DNA from: JAZDJP01 sp043803805
Lineage (GTDB): Bacteria; Planctomycetota; JAZDJP01
Assembly (NCBI GenBank): GCA_043803805.1
Contig: JAZDJP010000010.1
Coordinates: 1 to 64,000 of the forward strand
Length of the DNA: 64,000 bases
Direction of reading: 5' to 3'
Shown here: in pieces, positions 18,834 to 27,519 of the stretch
Layout of the letters: the number at the start of each line of letters is the position of its first letter
Numbering within the stretch: position 1 is the first letter of the stretch
Position numbers and translations under genes: made by a program
The notes under the pieces: model-generated
Told to the model about the DNA's origin: nothing
Databases searched by the model: none
What the model saw: only the letters and a program-made list of their open reading frames with translations

Positions 18834-18849
18834 CATTTTGGGTTGGCGG

Positions 18850-20190
18850 TTATGACGTTCGACTGGAAAACCAATCCAGACACTGACCCAAATTCCAGGG
18901 GTGAAATCCGTTGTTGATAATTTCTTTTATTGCCAGGTGCATGCCGGTTGTTTCCGTCACATTCTGGGGATGTAAGTTCAAAACCAGGACGCCCGGGATG
19001 CCGCTCGAACGTATGCGATCCGCAAATGTGAATATTCTATCGGCGGATTGTTTGTCGGACAATCCGCCGGCAAAGCGAATGCCGTCTCCGATCGCCGTCA
19101 GGATGGACCAATGTGTCGTCAATTTTCCCGAATATGCGACTTGGGCCGGCAAAAGGGATCCGTTGAGAATCCGGCCGTCGAATCCCGGGATGTTGGCGCT
19201 TCCGCGAATACCATGATGCAACCAATCGGGCAAATGGCCCCAGTAGCCGTCATTCAGAAATCCATGATTGCGCACAAGACGGGGGGGGCGGCCCGTCAAA
19301 TTGCGAAACCATGCGGCCTGTTCGGAAAATATTTCGTGATAACATTGCGGGGAATCCAGGGCATCGGGATGCAGTTCGACCTCGATCCATGACTTTCCAA
19401 GCATTGATTTTAATGTGTCCGGGCGATGGCGGGTTTTGGGGTGAAGGAAGTATGTGATGGGAGTTTCCCCCAGCAGATCCAATTGCTCGGCATATTTTTC
19501 CAAATAGGCCTGATCATCGTCACCGGTGACGACAATCGCCCCAGGTGCATCATGGGGGAGAATGGGGATTGCGCGGATACGCAAACGTTCGGAGAGCGCA
19601 TGAACCAAGGCCATGCACCAGGCATCAGCCGGACGGGCATCCGGCGGTTCTCCGGCGAGTTGTGTTTCAAACAGGTAATTGGGGCGTTCCCCGGGGATTC
19701 CCCACAAGTTCTCGGTGGGACGTAAGTTGGTGAAGGCCGGATCGCCTTGGCGATAGCGCACCAGGTCCCCGGCCAGATCCGTGCCGACGAGGAGAACCCC
19801 GGCCGCCCCGAGCGGTAGCCACAGCCACGTCGCATCGCCGGAATCGTCGGCGACTACGGTCTGCCCCTTCGGATGATGCAAGATTTGTATTTCGTGAAGT
19901 GTGCGCAACTGGGCCCAGGGTGGAGCGGGATCGGCGCAGTAACGCAGCCGTCGCGGGGCGGGGTGTATCCCGGAGATTGCCGTGCCCATCGTCGCAAGAA
20001 AGTCCGGCCGGGGGCGGAGCGCCACCACGGTCGAACCATCAGCGGTCCAGGATTGCACGAGGGGTGTGATCGTGGCGTCCGGTGAATCCAACAGGTGGAT
20101 TTTAGGCGTGGCGCCGGTCAAGGTCATTTCCGGCATGCCGAAAAGGCGCAGGTGATGGGTTACGATCGCGGTTGCGAGTTGGGGTTGCAC
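18850..20190 (-). CDS. Polysaccharide deacetylase-like protein
   Basis: 446 residues. The C-terminal half carries blocks expected of a NodB-type barrel: VVTGDDDQAY (metal-binding Asp pair), VELHPD, RNHGFLNDGYW and a late LNLHPQN containing His. The N-terminal 200 residues show no clear catalytic motif and may be an accessory beta-rich domain. Family members hydrolyse N-acetyl groups from amino sugars, often in the periplasm, but no signal peptide is present. It would fit N-deacetylation of the glycan, possibly before sulfation. It lies 11 bases after the methyltransferase gene. Confidence 0.75.
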   Translation of the reverse strand: MQPQLATAIVTHHLRLFGMPEMTLTGATPKIHLLDSPDATITPLVQSWTADGSTVVALRPRPDFLATMGTAISGIHPAPRRLRYCADPAPPWAQLRTLHEIQILHHPKGQTVVADDSGDATWLWLPLGAAGVLLVGTDLAGDLVRYRQGDPAFTNLRPTENLWGIPGERPNYLFETQLAGEPPDARPADAWCMALVHALSERLRIRAIPILPHDAPGAIVVTGDDDQAYLEKYAEQLDLLGETPITYFLHPKTRHRPDTLKSMLGKSWIEVELHPDALDSPQCYHEIFSEQAAWFRNLTGRPPRLVRNHGFLNDGYWGHLPDWLHHGIRGSANIPGFDGRILNGSLLPAQVAYSGKLTTHWSILTAIGDGIRFAGGLSDKQSADRIFTFADRIRSSGIPGVLVLNLHPQNVTETTGMHLAIKEIINNGFHPWNLGQCLDWFSSRTS

Positions 20191-20201
20191 GGATTGTCAC
20201 T

Positions 20202-20936
20202 TCACTCAACCGATGTTTGGTCGGCGGCAATCGCAAATATGGTGATATTCACCCGCCTTCGGGGCGGGGTTAATGCCGAGAGCAGGGTTTGCAGCCACAG
20301 AGGCAGACAGACGCATGTCAGATACCACCATGCCGTGGTGAAGAGCGGAGGCCAGAATCCAAAGGTGAAGTTGCGCACGACCGAGAATCCGTGGCGCGAC
20401 ACCAGGTTTTTCAGCTCCTCCGTTGTGTACAGGTGTTTGGACGCAGGATCCAGCCGTTTGCCGGTGACGGAGGTGTAGAAATTGTCGCGGTTGACGGTTC
20501 GCAGGACGAGTCGCCCACCAAGTTTGATCACGCGTCGCATCTCATGAAAGGCCAGATCCGGGTCATTGAAGTAGAGAAGCGCTCCCAGGCAGACGACGTG
20601 ATCGAAGCTGGCGTCCGGGAATGGCAGTTGTTCCGCGACAATCCGGCTCATCAGTTCGGCGTTCGTGCGCTTCCGGATAGTCTGCCATGTCGGGAATTCC
20701 AAGGGGTCCGTGCCGATGACCCTGAATCCCAGGGTGCTGAGGAGGGCTATGTATTTCCCGGGCCCGCATCCCAGTTCCAGCACGCGGTCGCCCGGCCGGT
20801 TCGGAAGTCCGTCGAGCAGTCGCGCATGCATTGGATGGCGCGACATTCGTTCGGCGAAGTCGCGGCGGTTGAGAAGGGTCTGAAGGAAACAATCCTGGGA
20901 GGTCGCCACCTGCCGGTTGAAGATCGCACGCATCAT
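20202..20936 (-). CDS. SAM-dependent methyltransferase
   Basis: 244 residues from ATG 20936, which overlaps the wzt stop as ATGA. A longer frame upstream lies inside wzt and is not used. Motif I is RVLELGCGPGKYIALL; later blocks are AEQLPFPDASFDHVVCLGALLYF and MRRVIKLGGRLVLRTVNRDNF, all typical class I methyltransferase. The C-terminus is hydrophobic and aromatic (FGFWPPLFTTAWWYLTCVCLPLWLQ), which may contact the membrane. Coupling to Wzt recalls O-antigen systems in which a terminal methyl group caps the chain before export. Confidence 0.85.
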   Translation of the reverse strand: MMRAIFNRQVATSQDCFLQTLLNRRDFAERMSRHPMHARLLDGLPNRPGDRVLELGCGPGKYIALLSTLGFRVIGTDPLEFPTWQTIRKRTNAELMSRIVAEQLPFPDASFDHVVCLGALLYFNDPDLAFHEMRRVIKLGGRLVLRTVNRDNFYTSVTGKRLDPASKHLYTTEELKNLVSRHGFSVVRNFTFGFWPPLFTTAWWYLTCVCLPLWLQTLLSALTPPRRRVNITIFAIAADQTSVE

Positions 20937-22705
20937 GCTCGACCGCCTTGTGTGATTTGCACGGGGACGCGCCGGTTGAGTACGCCGAAGTCCAGTCCCG
21001 GGTGTTCGCAGAGGATCTTCAGGTGAAGGCAGTGCAACTTGCGATCGAACACCTCGGAGTACGGGTAGTTGGCCGGGAAGTTCCATTCGTTCGCGGAGTA
21101 GGTGGAGATGAGATAGTCGCCGCTACCGAGCAGGTTCTCGGAGAAGTCAAACGCCACTTCGTATTCGCCGGCGGGGCGGACCAGATTGTGTCCAGCCAGA
21201 CCGGCCGACTGCCAGAAGATGTAGACCCCGTCCGTGCGCATGATTCGGACGCCCACGTCAACCAGTGCCGGCGCATCCACGGCACGGATGTGTACGACGA
21301 TGCGGAAGGGCTCCCGTTCCTTGACGACGGATGCCGTTTTCCCTTCGACTTCGACCCGGGCGTCGAGAATCTCCACGGGAGGCCTGCTGAGAGTCTCTAT
21401 CTTCTGTCGGACCTCGGGCAGTCGCTTCTCGTCGATCATCGGCATTTCCAGACGATACCGGAACGATTTCCATCCGTCGTCCAGTGCCGACGTGCCCTTG
21501 GCTGAGGCGCGCCGCCACTCGCCGGATCGGTAATCGACGAATTCAATCGTCAGGGATTCCCGGTTGGAGATGGATTGGACCTCGACCTCGACGTCCGCAT
21601 TCCAGACCTCTCCGACGCCTGGGGGAGGCGTCAGCAACAGGTGGCCGCCGCGGCTCTTGCCTGTACAGGAACTAAGGATGCGGCATACGTTCGGCCCCCG
21701 CTCGTAGAGTCTTCCCCATTCCGAAAACAAGATGTCTAGACGGGATCGGTCCGTAGCGGGCATGTCGGGGAGCGCGAGGCTTAATTCCTCCGCGGCCCCC
21801 GTCGAGTCCCGGACCACAATCCGGCGGATGTAGTGGGTGTTGCCGAAGATGCGGCGCGGGTTGTCGGCGACGATCCTCGCTCGGAAGCAACGCGGGGAGG
21901 ATAGTTCCGAGATGCCGGCCATTGACTGGAGGTTGTCGCGCCGTGCGATATTGCCGGCTCGTGTGGTTTCATCCTCGTGGCGACGGTAATCTTCTTCGTA
22001 CAACTTCAGAATGTGGTCCGTAGGACCGATGGCACGCACGGCGCCATTCTCCAGCCAGACGACGCGGTTGCAGAGCATCTGGATCGCGCCTATGGAGTGG
22101 CTTACGAACAGCAGGGCGTTTCCCCGGTTGCACAACTCCATCATCCGACGTGTCGCCTTGCCCATGAAGTAGGCGTCTCCGACGCTCAACACCTCGTCAA
22201 TGACGAGTATGTCGGGATCGATGGCGGTGGTGATCGCAAAGGCGAGTTTCGCGTTCATGCCGGAACTGTAGGTCTTCACGGGGGCGTAGATGAAGGGGCC
22301 CAGTTCTGTGAACTCGATGATGTCCTCGGTTCTCTGCTCGACCTTGGCCTTGGGGCATCCGTTGATCAACAGGTTGAACCGGATGTTGCTCAACCCGCTT
22401 TCCTCCGGGTTGAGGGTGGTGTTGAGCGAGAGCATGGCGGAGATTCGGCCTTGAACGTTGACATGCCCCCGGGTCAGCGGCAGATTCCCGGTGATGATCT
22501 TGAGGAGTGTGGTCTTGCCGGAACCGTTGGGACCGATGATCCCGAGCCGTTCCTTTTCGCCGACAGAAAAAGAGATGTCCTGAAGAGCCCAGAACAGGTC
22601 GTGGCGTTTTCGACCTGTGACGATTTCCCAGAAGAAATCGGCCGGTTTGGAATACACGGCATATGCCTTGGCCAAATTTTCGACGGTGATGACGGGTTGG
22701 CTCAC
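20933..22705 (-). CDS. wzt: ABC exporter ATPase for polysaccharide (Wzt type), with C-terminal binding domain
   Basis: 590 residues. The ATPase occupies residues 1-250: Walker A GPNGSGKTTLL, signature YSSGM, Walker B DILVIDEVLSVGD and switch His in FVSHS. The last 140 residues (about 440-580) look like the Wzt_C beta-sandwich that recognises the capped glycan end (DVGVRIMRTDGVYIFW, SENLLGSGDYLISTYS). An additional stretch at about 255-430 separates the two, making the protein longer than typical Wzt of 400-450 residues. It powers export of completed lipid-linked glycan with the Wzm channel, whose gene it overlaps by 4 bases. Confidence 0.93.
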   Translation of the reverse strand: MSQPVITVENLAKAYAVYSKPADFFWEIVTGRKRHDLFWALQDISFSVGEKERLGIIGPNGSGKTTLLKIITGNLPLTRGHVNVQGRISAMLSLNTTLNPEESGLSNIRFNLLINGCPKAKVEQRTEDIIEFTELGPFIYAPVKTYSSGMNAKLAFAITTAIDPDILVIDEVLSVGDAYFMGKATRRMMELCNRGNALLFVSHSIGAIQMLCNRVVWLENGAVRAIGPTDHILKLYEEDYRRHEDETTRAGNIARRDNLQSMAGISELSSPRCFRARIVADNPRRIFGNTHYIRRIVVRDSTGAAEELSLALPDMPATDRSRLDILFSEWGRLYERGPNVCRILSSCTGKSRGGHLLLTPPPGVGEVWNADVEVEVQSISNRESLTIEFVDYRSGEWRRASAKGTSALDDGWKSFRYRLEMPMIDEKRLPEVRQKIETLSRPPVEILDARVEVEGKTASVVKEREPFRIVVHIRAVDAPALVDVGVRIMRTDGVYIFWQSAGLAGHNLVRPAGEYEVAFDFSENLLGSGDYLISTYSANEWNFPANYPYSEVFDRKLHCLHLKILCEHPGLDFGVLNRRVPVQITQGGRA

Positions 22706-23535
22706 AGTACGTTTCCGAACATGAGTTTGAGTTTGCGGAAGACCCGGTAACCGATGTAGAAGGATCCCAGACTAAGCGCCGCGAAGGCCGCCCACGCCCA
22801 AGGGTGATCGAATCGGCCGAAATAGCAGGCGTCCTGGTAGCACCACGTCATGTAACTGAACGGATTCAAGTAGAGGATGGGCTTGAAGAGTTCCGGCACC
22901 CACTGGGGGAGGTAGCAGACGGGCATGACGTACATGCCCATCAGGCAGAAGAGTTGCACGATGTCTTTTGTGTCCCGGAAATAGGTGCCCACGGAGGACA
23001 ATATATAGGAGGCGCCGATCATGGCCAGGGCCTGGAACACAAAAAGCACGGGGAGGAGGATATAGGTCCAGGGCACGATTCCGTGGCTGAATGCGACATA
23101 GACGACGAGAATCCCCGTGGCGAAAATTTGCGTGAAGAATGACGCCAGGACGCCCTTGACCGGGAGCACCTCGATGGGGAAAACCACCTGTTTGACGAGA
23201 TTGGAATGGGCGATGATGGCCGTGGCGCCCTTGCTCATGGATTCCTGAAAGGCCATCCATGGGATCAGGCCGGACAGGAGGTAGGTCGTATAATCCAGGG
23301 GCATTTCCAGCGTGCCGCCAATCTTGGTTTTAAAGACATAGGCGAAGACAAATACATAGACGCCGATCAACGCCAGTGGGTGTCCCAGGGTCCAGGCGGT
23401 CCCCAGGGTTTGCCCGGCGTATCGGTCGCTGACCTCCCGTTTGGCCATCTCCCAGGTGAGCTGGCGGTGGCGGGTCAGAAGGTCCACCACCTCCCGGGTC
23501 GCTTCCCAGTGGGTTCGGGGGTTTAGGAGCGACAT
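22702..23535 (-). CDS. wzm: ABC exporter permease for polysaccharide (Wzm type)
   Basis: 277 residues with about six hydrophobic membrane segments, of the ABC-2 permease family: LGTAWTLGHPLALIGVYVFVFAYVF, LLSGLIPWMAFQESMSKG, VEVLP-type loop (PIEVLPVKG), and the conserved C-terminal block NPFSYMTWCYQD. It forms the inner-membrane channel that flips the finished polysaccharide, energised by the adjacent Wzt. It starts 70 bases after asnB, a larger gap than its neighbours have. Confidence 0.93.
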   Translation of the reverse strand: MSLLNPRTHWEATREVVDLLTRHRQLTWEMAKREVSDRYAGQTLGTAWTLGHPLALIGVYVFVFAYVFKTKIGGTLEMPLDYTTYLLSGLIPWMAFQESMSKGATAIIAHSNLVKQVVFPIEVLPVKGVLASFFTQIFATGILVVYVAFSHGIVPWTYILLPVLFVFQALAMIGASYILSSVGTYFRDTKDIVQLFCLMGMYVMPVCYLPQWVPELFKPILYLNPFSYMTWCYQDACYFGRFDHPWAWAAFAALSLGSFYIGYRVFRKLKLMFGNVL

Positions 23536-23605
23536 GGCGACATTTCCACAAGCGTCCGGATTCCGGCGCCGTCTCCGGGGAAGACTGCCGTTGGGGCCGG
23601 ACCGT

Positions 23606-25606
23606 TCATTCTGCCCGTTTGTCCACGAAGTGCCGCTGGAGCCATTCCAGGGAGAGCAGGGACCAGATCAGAAGCCGGTGATTGTGCTGGCCCGCGAAGT
23701 GCTCCTCCAGCGTCTTGTGGGTGCATTCCGGGTCGAACCAGGGGCGGGCGCGCGTTTTCGGATCGTAGAGAATATCCTTGATGTATTGCATGGAGGGTCC
23801 GCGATACCAATTGGCGTCCGGGGGGCTGAATCCCTGTTTTTTCTGCCGGGTATACTCCGGGGGCAGGAATCGTTCCATGGCACTGCGGAGGATCTGTTTG
23901 CCTTCCGCGGTTTCCATGTGGGCATGGTCCCGTTTGCGGCGTGTGCCGGTCAGATCCACCTTGAGTCCCGGAGGGATGGACAGGGCGAAGGCGGCCAGAT
24001 CGTTGTCCAGGAACGGAACACGCGTCTCCAGGGAATGCGCCGTGCTGAGACGGTCCTCCACGATCAGGAGCCCGTGGAGGAATGTGGAGTAGTCCACGTA
24101 AAATGCCCGACGGAGCATGTTGCTGGCGCGGTCGAGATGGGGGATCGGCGCCGGCGCGCCTTTCAGCATGGCTCGGAACCGTTCCCGCGCCCCGTCCATA
24201 TGAGGGCGGGTATCCGCCGTGAACAGTTTCTCGAGGCGGTCGGGCGGCAGGAGGCGGTGCCAGTATTGAAAGGCGGTTTTTTCGAACTCGTCATCGTTTG
24301 CGACATCCATGAACAGGCGGTAGCGCCAGGGATATCCCCCGAACAATTCATCCCCGCCGCCGCCGGCCAGGCATACCTTTACGAACCGGCTCGCCAACTT
24401 GGCGGCATACCAGCCCTGGTGGCACATTCCGCACCGGGGATCGTCCAGGTGCCAGGTCAGGCGTTCCATGGCCGCGGGCATGTCTCCCGCGTGCAGGACC
24501 ACGTCGTAATGCTCGGTTTGGAGGATATAGGAAAGGCGCTCCGCCATCTTGCGTTCGTCGAATCCCTGCTCGATGCCGTCAACGTTGGTGGTGTCAAATC
24601 CCCCGGTGAACGTCAGGAGGCGCGGAATGCTCCGCCCGGCGACGGACACAATGGAGCCGGAATCCATGCCCCCGGAGAGATAGGCGCCGACCGGCACATC
24701 GGCCAGAAGTTGGCGGCGGACAGCTTTTTCAAAAAGGTCTGATACCTGTGCGGCGCACTCCTGCGGGTTTTCCCGGGTGATTTCCTGCGGGAATGCCTCG
24801 ACATAACGGCGTGGAGGCGTCATCTTGGCCGGGGTTCCCACCGGCAACTGCAGATAACATCCCGGGGGGAGAAGTCGAATCTGGGAGAAGAGGGTCTCCT
24901 CCCCGTAGAGATTTTGGAACGTCATGTATTCGACAACGGTGGCGGGGTCGAGGCGGGGCGGAATCAACCCGCTGGCCAGAATGGCCTTGATTTCGCTCGC
25001 AAAAATCAGGAAGTCGTCGGTCCATGCGTAATACAACGGACTGACGCCAAAACGGTCCCTAGCGAGCGTGAGCATGCCCGAGGCGCGGTCCAGGATGGCG
25101 AACGCAAACATGCCGTTCAGCCGGGGGAGCGCTTTTTCGCCTTCCTCCTCCCAGAGATGCAGGATGACCTCCGCGTCCGTGCGCGAACGGAATACGTGTC
25201 CCCGTGCGTGGAGGGATTCCTTCAGTTCCGGAAAGTTGTAGATTTCCCCGTTGTATGTCAGCCATAACTGGCGGTCGGAACTGGACATCGGCTCGTGGCC
25301 GTAGGGGCTCAAATCGATGATCGCCAGCCGGCGGTGTCCGAGGGCCACGTCAAACCGCTGCCGCGACATTTCCTCGCTGCAGAACTCCCCGCTGAAGGGG
25401 GGCAGGTGTTCGTTGAAATGATGGAATTTGTCATCCGTGAACTCGCACCAGTAACCGTGATGGCCGCGGCCCGGCCCGGGTTGCCGGAAGAACGCGTACC
25501 CGGCGTCGTCCGGACCGCGATGGGCGATCGCGTCGCACATCCGCTTGACGGCCCTTGGATCGAAAGGACGATCGCCGAGCCCGATGATGCCGGCAATGCC
25601 ACACAT
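23606..25606 (-). CDS. asnB: Asparagine synthase-type glutamine amidotransferase (second copy)
   Basis: 666 residues from ATG 25606; an upstream in-frame extension lies inside the epimerase and would bury the essential Cys2. Glutaminase blocks are MCGIAGIIG, HRGPDDAG, GHRRLAI, YNGEIYN and SRTDAEV. The synthetase loop is LSGGMDSG. An insertion after HRGPDDAG (GHHGYWCEFTDDKFHHFNEHL) is absent from the first copy at 6272-8170, so the two are diverged and probably act on different substrates. It starts 2 bases after the epimerase stop. Confidence 0.9.
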   Translation of the reverse strand: MCGIAGIIGLGDRPFDPRAVKRMCDAIAHRGPDDAGYAFFRQPGPGRGHHGYWCEFTDDKFHHFNEHLPPFSGEFCSEEMSRQRFDVALGHRRLAIIDLSPYGHEPMSSSDRQLWLTYNGEIYNFPELKESLHARGHVFRSRTDAEVILHLWEEEGEKALPRLNGMFAFAILDRASGMLTLARDRFGVSPLYYAWTDDFLIFASEIKAILASGLIPPRLDPATVVEYMTFQNLYGEETLFSQIRLLPPGCYLQLPVGTPAKMTPPRRYVEAFPQEITRENPQECAAQVSDLFEKAVRRQLLADVPVGAYLSGGMDSGSIVSVAGRSIPRLLTFTGGFDTTNVDGIEQGFDERKMAERLSYILQTEHYDVVLHAGDMPAAMERLTWHLDDPRCGMCHQGWYAAKLASRFVKVCLAGGGGDELFGGYPWRYRLFMDVANDDEFEKTAFQYWHRLLPPDRLEKLFTADTRPHMDGARERFRAMLKGAPAPIPHLDRASNMLRRAFYVDYSTFLHGLLIVEDRLSTAHSLETRVPFLDNDLAAFALSIPPGLKVDLTGTRRKRDHAHMETAEGKQILRSAMERFLPPEYTRQKKQGFSPPDANWYRGPSMQYIKDILYDPKTRARPWFDPECTHKTLEEHFAGQHNHRLLIWSLLSLEWLQRHFVDKRAE

Positions 25607-25608
25607 GG

Positions 25609-26613
25609 TTATGCGCTGGATACCCCGCCAACGGCCATTTGTTTTTTCTTGAGGGAATCCTGGTGGTCCCGGCGCCACTGGATGAGGCTCTTCATGCCAT
25701 TTTCCAGATCAATCGTCCAGCCGAAGCCAAGATCCTTCCCGGCCTTTTTCGGACATCCGATCCGGTTGGTCACGAACGTCAGGCCGGCCTTCTCATACTG
25801 GATGGACAGGCGGCTGTCGGTGAGGCGGAGAAGCAGTTCCGAAAGATCCTTGATGGAGGTTCCGATGCCCCGTCCCACGTTGTAACACTCGCCGCTCACG
25901 TCCGCCTGCATGGCGAGCACGTTGGCCCTTGCCACATCCGTCACGTGGATGAAATCGTACTGCTGGCTTCCATCTCCGAACACGACGGGGGGCTGGCCGG
26001 TGTTGATTCGGTCGAGGATCTTGTGCATCACGGCGACATAGGCCCCTTTGTAGTCCTGGCGGGGGCCATATACGTTCATATAACGCAGGCCGACCCATTT
26101 CAGGCCATATCGGTGCCCCAGGCTTTTAAAGAAATGCTCTCCGGCGATTTTCGACGCCCCATAGAAGGTGAAATTGTTGTAGGGATGGTTTTCCGTGATT
26201 GGGATATCGATGGCATCGCCGTAAACCGATGCCGAAGAAGAGTATACGACCCGCTTGACCTTGTGTTTGATGGCGGCCATGATGACGTTGAATGTGCCCC
26301 GGACGTTCACATCAAAGGCGCTTTCGGGATATTCGTGGCATTGAAGAATCCAGAGGGCGGCCAGGTGGAAAACGCCATCCATTCCCTCCATGGCTTTATC
26401 AAGGATGTCCCTGTGGAGGACATCCCCGCCATGGGGGAATATTTCAACGCGCGGGTCTTTCAAGGCATCCTGGAGATTGTCGAGTGATCCCCGGAAGAAA
26501 TTGTCATAAACGACAATTTTCCGGACATCCGTCTTGAGCAATTCGTCGACAACGTGGCTTCCGATGAGGCCCGCGCCACCGATGACGAGAACGTTTTTCC
26601 CGGAGAGGTCCAT
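25609..26613 (-). CDS. NAD-dependent nucleotide-sugar epimerase
   Basis: 334 residues from ATG 26613, preceded by AAAGGTGG; a GTG two codons upstream is possible. The Rossmann motif is VLVIGGAGLIGSHVV. The catalytic region is VVYSSSASVYG followed by YGASKIAGEHF (YxxxK). The substrate end has RYMNVYGPRQDYKGAYVAVM. It resembles UDP-glucose or UDP-N-acetylglucosamine 4-epimerases. It is the first gene of the long minus-strand polysaccharide run. Confidence 0.88.
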   Translation of the reverse strand: MDLSGKNVLVIGGAGLIGSHVVDELLKTDVRKIVVYDNFFRGSLDNLQDALKDPRVEIFPHGGDVLHRDILDKAMEGMDGVFHLAALWILQCHEYPESAFDVNVRGTFNVIMAAIKHKVKRVVYSSSASVYGDAIDIPITENHPYNNFTFYGASKIAGEHFFKSLGHRYGLKWVGLRYMNVYGPRQDYKGAYVAVMHKILDRINTGQPPVVFGDGSQQYDFIHVTDVARANVLAMQADVSGECYNVGRGIGTSIKDLSELLLRLTDSRLSIQYEKAGLTFVTNRIGCPKKAGKDLGFGWTIDLENGMKSLIQWRRDHQDSLKKKQMAVGGVSSA

Positions 26614-26643
26614 AACCACCTTTGTAAAAGTAACTTAAGCCGA

Positions 26644-26673
26644 ATTATAAAGCAGAAACATCATTCAAGTCAA
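26644..26673 (-). promoter_or_regulatory. Sigma-70 promoter of the minus-strand polysaccharide operon
   Basis: Read on the minus strand, TTGACT (26673-26668) is followed 18 bases later by a perfect TATAAT (26649-26644). This predicts a start near 26637 and a leader of about 24 bases before the epimerase ATG. The surrounding 105-base gap is A+T-rich. Confidence 0.7.
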
Positions 26674-26724
26674 GCAGATATCAATGAAGGGAGGGGAGGG
26701 GGGAATGTTTTATTCGGATTACGG

Positions 26725-27519
26725 TTATTTTTGAAATCCCCATTTGGCCCGGACCTGTTTTTCGAGGGCCGCGAATATCAGCTTGTCGCTGATGAGCCCC
26801 AGCGTGATGATGACGATGATAACGGCCACCACCTGGTTCATGTCGTTCAATTCGCGGCCCATCGCGAGGAGGTTCCCAAGGCCCGGCACCGCATAGAGAA
26901 GTTCGCCGGCCATGAGAGAGCGCCAGGCGAAGGACCAGCCCATTTTCATGCCGGTGACGATGGATGGCCAGGCGGAGGGGAAAATAACCCGGAGGTACAG
27001 ATTGACTCCATCGGCCCCCAGGTTCCGGGCCGCCTGAATGTAGACCGGTGGGGAATTCCGGATGCCGTCCTCGGTGGCCTGGGCCACGGACAACATGGAT
27101 CCCATCACGATGACGAAAATAATCGCCTGTTCGTTCAAGCCGAACCATAGGAGCGCCAGCGGCAGCCAGCAGATGCTCGGAAGCGTCTGGAGCCCCATCA
27201 CCAGCATCCCGAACGTGGTTTTAAAACCACGGGATTGCGCGAGGAGCATTCCCAGCGCAAGACCTCCGGCCGTGGCGGCGACATAGCCCCGGATCAACCG
27301 CCACAGACTTCGGGAGATGGCGATGAAAAACGTCTGATCGCGGAATCCCCGGATCAGCGTGGCAGCCACCCCGGATGGGGCGGGGAACAGATAGTCCGGC
27401 CATATATGCAGCCGCGCAATCGTTTCCCAAAGCAACAGGACGGCCATCAGAAATGTCAGACGCACGGACCAGGTTTTGCCTCGGTGGGTGGTCCATGTCT
27501 CTTTAGGGTTTGTTGGCAT
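26725..27519 (-). CDS. ssuC: ABC importer permease, SsuC/TauC type
   Basis: 264 residues with about six membrane helices of the binding-protein-dependent transport family: AVLLLWETIARLHIWP, the EAA loop region SQEA-like ATEDGIRNSPPVYIQAARNLGA, and GMKMGWSFAWRSLMAGELL. SsuC and TauC relatives import sulfonates or sulfate esters. The gene overlaps ssuB by 17 bases. With CysD and CysNC beside it, the imported compound may be sulfate or a sulfated molecule. Confidence 0.85.
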   Translation of the reverse strand: MPTNPKETWTTHRGKTWSVRLTFLMAVLLLWETIARLHIWPDYLFPAPSGVAATLIRGFRDQTFFIAISRSLWRLIRGYVAATAGGLALGMLLAQSRGFKTTFGMLVMGLQTLPSICWLPLALLWFGLNEQAIIFVIVMGSMLSVAQATEDGIRNSPPVYIQAARNLGADGVNLYLRVIFPSAWPSIVTGMKMGWSFAWRSLMAGELLYAVPGLGNLLAMGRELNDMNQVVAVIIVIITLGLISDKLIFAALEKQVRAKWGFQK

